Shown: positions 50,214 to 51,575 of the stretch, piece by piece | Numbering within the stretch: the first letter of the stretch is position 1 | Layout: each line of letters begins with the position of its first letter | Program-made: the position numbers and the translations under genes | NCBI GenBank assembly: GCA_016285145.1 | Contig: JAEEQE010000019.1 | Location: forward strand, 1 to 51,575 | Length of the DNA stretch: 51,575 nucleotides | Source: Bacteroidales bacterium | Lineage (GTDB): Bacteria > Bacteroidota > Bacteroidia > Bacteroidales > WCHB1-69 | Direction of reading: 5' to 3' | Notes under the pieces: model-generated | What the model saw: only the letters and a program-made list of their open reading frames with translations | Databases searched by the model: none | What the model was told of the DNA's origin: nothing

Positions 50214-50816
50214 ATGAAACGACTGGCTTTAACGGTTTTGACAGGCCTTCTGCTCGCATGTTCCGCGCAAGGACAGGAGGATGCACAAAAGAGGATTGTA
50301 GCGGGATTCAATGGCGGCATGATGGTCCATACCGGCTATCTGCAGGGCACACTGCAGGGATTCGAGTACCGCGCGCAAGGTGCGCCTTTCGGATTGGGAG
50401 GAGTCATCCGCGTGGCCTTGGGCCGACATTGGATGGTTGGAGGCGAAGGGTACGTCTCCACGCTGCGTCAGATGCGCAATGGAAGCTATATCAAATACGG
50501 ATGGGGCGGTCTGTTAGGCGAGTTCTATTGGCCCTTCAAGCATGTCATGCCCTATGTGGGTCTGACGGTGGGCGGCGGTACGCAGACCACTTTCCTGCTG
50601 CTTGACGGCAGCGCCACCGACTGGACCAGCGAACAAAATGCCATCTTCCACAAACAGGGCTTCTGCGCCATCACCCCTTTTGTGGGTTGCGATTTCATCC
50701 TCACCAAGGTTGTGCATCTTACGTTGAAAGCCGACTGGTTGAACAACATCTCACATACCGGATGGATAAAACCCACCGGCCCACGATTCTATTTCGGCGT
50801 GATATTTTACCATTAA
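50214..50816 (+). CDS. Small outer-membrane beta-barrel protein behind ccsBA
   Basis: The 200-residue product has a signal peptide (VLTGLLLACSAQGQ) and strands such as IVAGFNGGMMVHTGYL, FGLGGVIRVALG, WMVGGEGYVSTL, MPYVGLTVGGGTQTTFLL, AITPFVGCDFIL, HLTLKADWLNNI and a terminal FYFGVIFYH, the outline of a small OmpA-type barrel. The Cys in the signal region has no proper lipobox. The start at 50214 is 10 bases after ccsBA; a frame from 50181 overlaps it and is not used. It may belong to the heme/iron module by position, but no family is recognised. Confidence 0.7.
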   Translation: MKRLALTVLTGLLLACSAQGQEDAQKRIVAGFNGGMMVHTGYLQGTLQGFEYRAQGAPFGLGGVIRVALGRHWMVGGEGYVSTLRQMRNGSYIKYGWGGLLGEFYWPFKHVMPYVGLTVGGGTQTTFLLLDGSATDWTSEQNAIFHKQGFCAITPFVGCDFILTKVVHLTLKADWLNNISHTGWIKPTGPRFYFGVIFYH

Positions 50817-50837
50817 AAAGAATTCCTGTTTACGGCA

Positions 50838-51257
50838 TCAACTCCTCCGGAACTTGTGGATGTCGGAAGCATCCCACGACTGATACATCAGGATGTTCTG
50901 GATGTTGCTGATGATGATGACAAACAGTTTCAGGTCGTTGGCGGCGAACCACTTCATGGCCGCCGGGTCCTTCCGGCACGCCGCTGCAAACTTGGACAGG
51001 AAATCACAATGGTACTTCTCCAGCCAGGCGATGGCCTCCGGCTCGTCGTCAATGGCGTTGCTCAGCACGGCGAACTCCGGAAAACCATTGTCCAGAAGCC
51101 ACTGCTGGGCCGCAATGTTCGAATGGATGGACGAAGACAACGCCTCTAACTCCTGATACCCGTTCTGCATCAAGAAATCGCTGAATTTCCGATCGCCCTG
51201 CAGGCTCAGATTGAAAGCGAGCAGGATCTTGGGGTCATAATCGGTGAGGCAATGCAT
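50838..51257 (-). CDS. Helical protein of unknown family near glnS
   Basis: The 139-residue cytoplasmic product has no signal peptide or membrane segment. It looks like a series of short helices with repeated hydrophobic spacing (GYQELEALSSSIHSNIAAQQWLLDNGFPE in two parts, DEPEAIAWLEKYHCDFLSKF, DPAAMKWFAANDLKLF), perhaps HEAT- or ankyrin-like. No family recognised. Upstream is the heptamer array and then glnS in the same direction, with no clear promoter between, so it may be read through from glnS. It converges with the small barrel gene over 21 bases. Confidence 0.6.
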   Translation of the reverse strand: MHCLTDYDPKILLAFNLSLQGDRKFSDFLMQNGYQELEALSSSIHSNIAAQQWLLDNGFPEFAVLSNAIDDEPEAIAWLEKYHCDFLSKFAAACRKDPAAMKWFAANDLKLFVIIISNIQNILMYQSWDASDIHKFRRS

Positions 51258-51270
51258 GTCTGTTTTATAG

Positions 51271-51340
51271 TTTAGAGTTGAGAGATTAGAGTTTAGAGTT
51301 TAGAGTTTAGAGTTAAAAGTTAAAAGCTAAAAGCCAATAG
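51271..51340. repeat. Heptamer array between glnS and the unknown helical gene
   Basis: Ten units in exact 7-base steps: TTTAGAG is the commonest, with TTGAGAG and ATTAGAG among the first, then TTAAAAG, CTAAAAG and CCAATAG at the glnS side. Divergence increases toward one end. It fills most of the 87-base gap between two genes on the same strand. Confidence 0.85.
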
Positions 51341-51344
51341 CCAA

Positions 51345-51575
51345 CTACTGCTTCAAACTCACCGTCTTGTTGAACACGAGGCGGTCTTCTGTGGAATCCA
51401 GGTCGGCGTAGAAGTAGCCGAGCCGCTCGAACTGGAAGTGCTTGATGGCCATTGCCTTCTCTTTCGTCAAGGTGGGTTCTATCCAGGCTTCGCTCACCAC
51501 GAGAGAGTTGGGGTTGAGATGGTCGAGGAAGGTCTCGCCCTCGGCGCAGTCGTCGGGAGCCTCCACACTGAACAG
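51345..51575 (-). CDS. glnS: Glutaminyl-tRNA synthetase, C-terminal end
   Basis: The frame runs to the window edge, so only the last 76 residues are seen. LFSVEAPDD, FLDHLNPNSLVVSEAWIEP and FQFERLGYFYADLDST-type blocks with VFNKTVSLK at the end match the C-terminal anticodon-binding beta-barrel of GlnS, including the LNPxSL segment and the usual F-x-R-x-G-Y-F close. It charges tRNA-Gln. The rest lies to the right of this window. Confidence 0.88.
   Translation of the reverse strand: MFSVEAPDDCAEGETFLDHLNPNSLVVSEAWIEPTLTKEKAMAIKHFQFERLGYFYADLDSTEDRLVFNKTVSLKQ

Overview
The window is a chromosomal piece of a member of the Bacteroidetes, most likely order Bacteroidales. The evidence is eleven clear copies of the Bacteroidetes -7 promoter element TAnnTTTGC at plausible distances from starts, the near absence of Shine-Dalgarno sites, the conserved gene order bamD-rpoZ-coaBC-porD(DUF4835)-recN, and the many exported beta-barrels, TlpA/Omp28-type proteins and RHS proteins. 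Genus cannot be decided from the sequence.

Layout. 1-4140: an RHS/YD-repeat polymorphic-toxin locus with two core-plus-tip units. The first is cut by the window start and ends in a metallopeptidase-like tip; the second is an orphan core fragment with a JAB-protease-like tip. Each is followed by an exported protein of unknown family that is a candidate immunity protein. 4140-4800: debris (phage tape-measure remnant, repeats, 7-nt repeat array) and a CAU tRNA with its own promoter and terminator. 4812-9734 (minus): a large TPR protein and an outer-membrane barrel. 9883-13808 (plus): malic enzyme, a degenerate acyl-CoA-reductase-like protein and an orphan sensor kinase. 13965-24699 (minus): a long collinear run tsaC, coaD, three exported thioredoxin-fold proteins around a DUF6029 barrel, a 2-hydroxyacid dehydrogenase, an AtoE-type transporter, a C69 dipeptidase, tsaE and an alanine-dehydrogenase-like protein that lacks its NAD domain.

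24937-28055: a DUF4159 protein and a convergent CarboxypepD_reg/plug/barrel protein. 28171-36746 (plus): housekeeping operon bamD, rpoZ, coaBC, porD, recN, a small barrel, xseB, an O-methyltransferase, trmD and an O-antigen-ligase-like protein. 36764-40502 (minus): trpS, a von Willebrand-type membrane protein and superoxide dismutase. 40600-43740: an accessory island in which a hicAB toxin-antitoxin pair lies between two direct copies of a roughly 279-bp repeat, next to a gene remnant and a small lipoprotein/barrel operon with a structured leader. 43739-50816 (plus): porin, imelysin, di-heme oxidoreductase, CcsBA cytochrome c maturation and a small barrel, which read together as an envelope iron/heme-linked module. 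50838-51575 (minus): an unknown protein and the end of glnS.

The most unusual cross-window signal is a family of degenerate tandem repeats with a strict 7-nt period at four intergenic loci (4492, 13833, 47941, 51271). Other points of interest are the orphan RHS tip cassette, the repeat-flanked hicAB cassette, two apparently catalytically dead enzyme paralogues, and a redox cluster of three CxxC proteins with one barrel. No CRISPR array, intact insertion sequence or intact prophage was seen.
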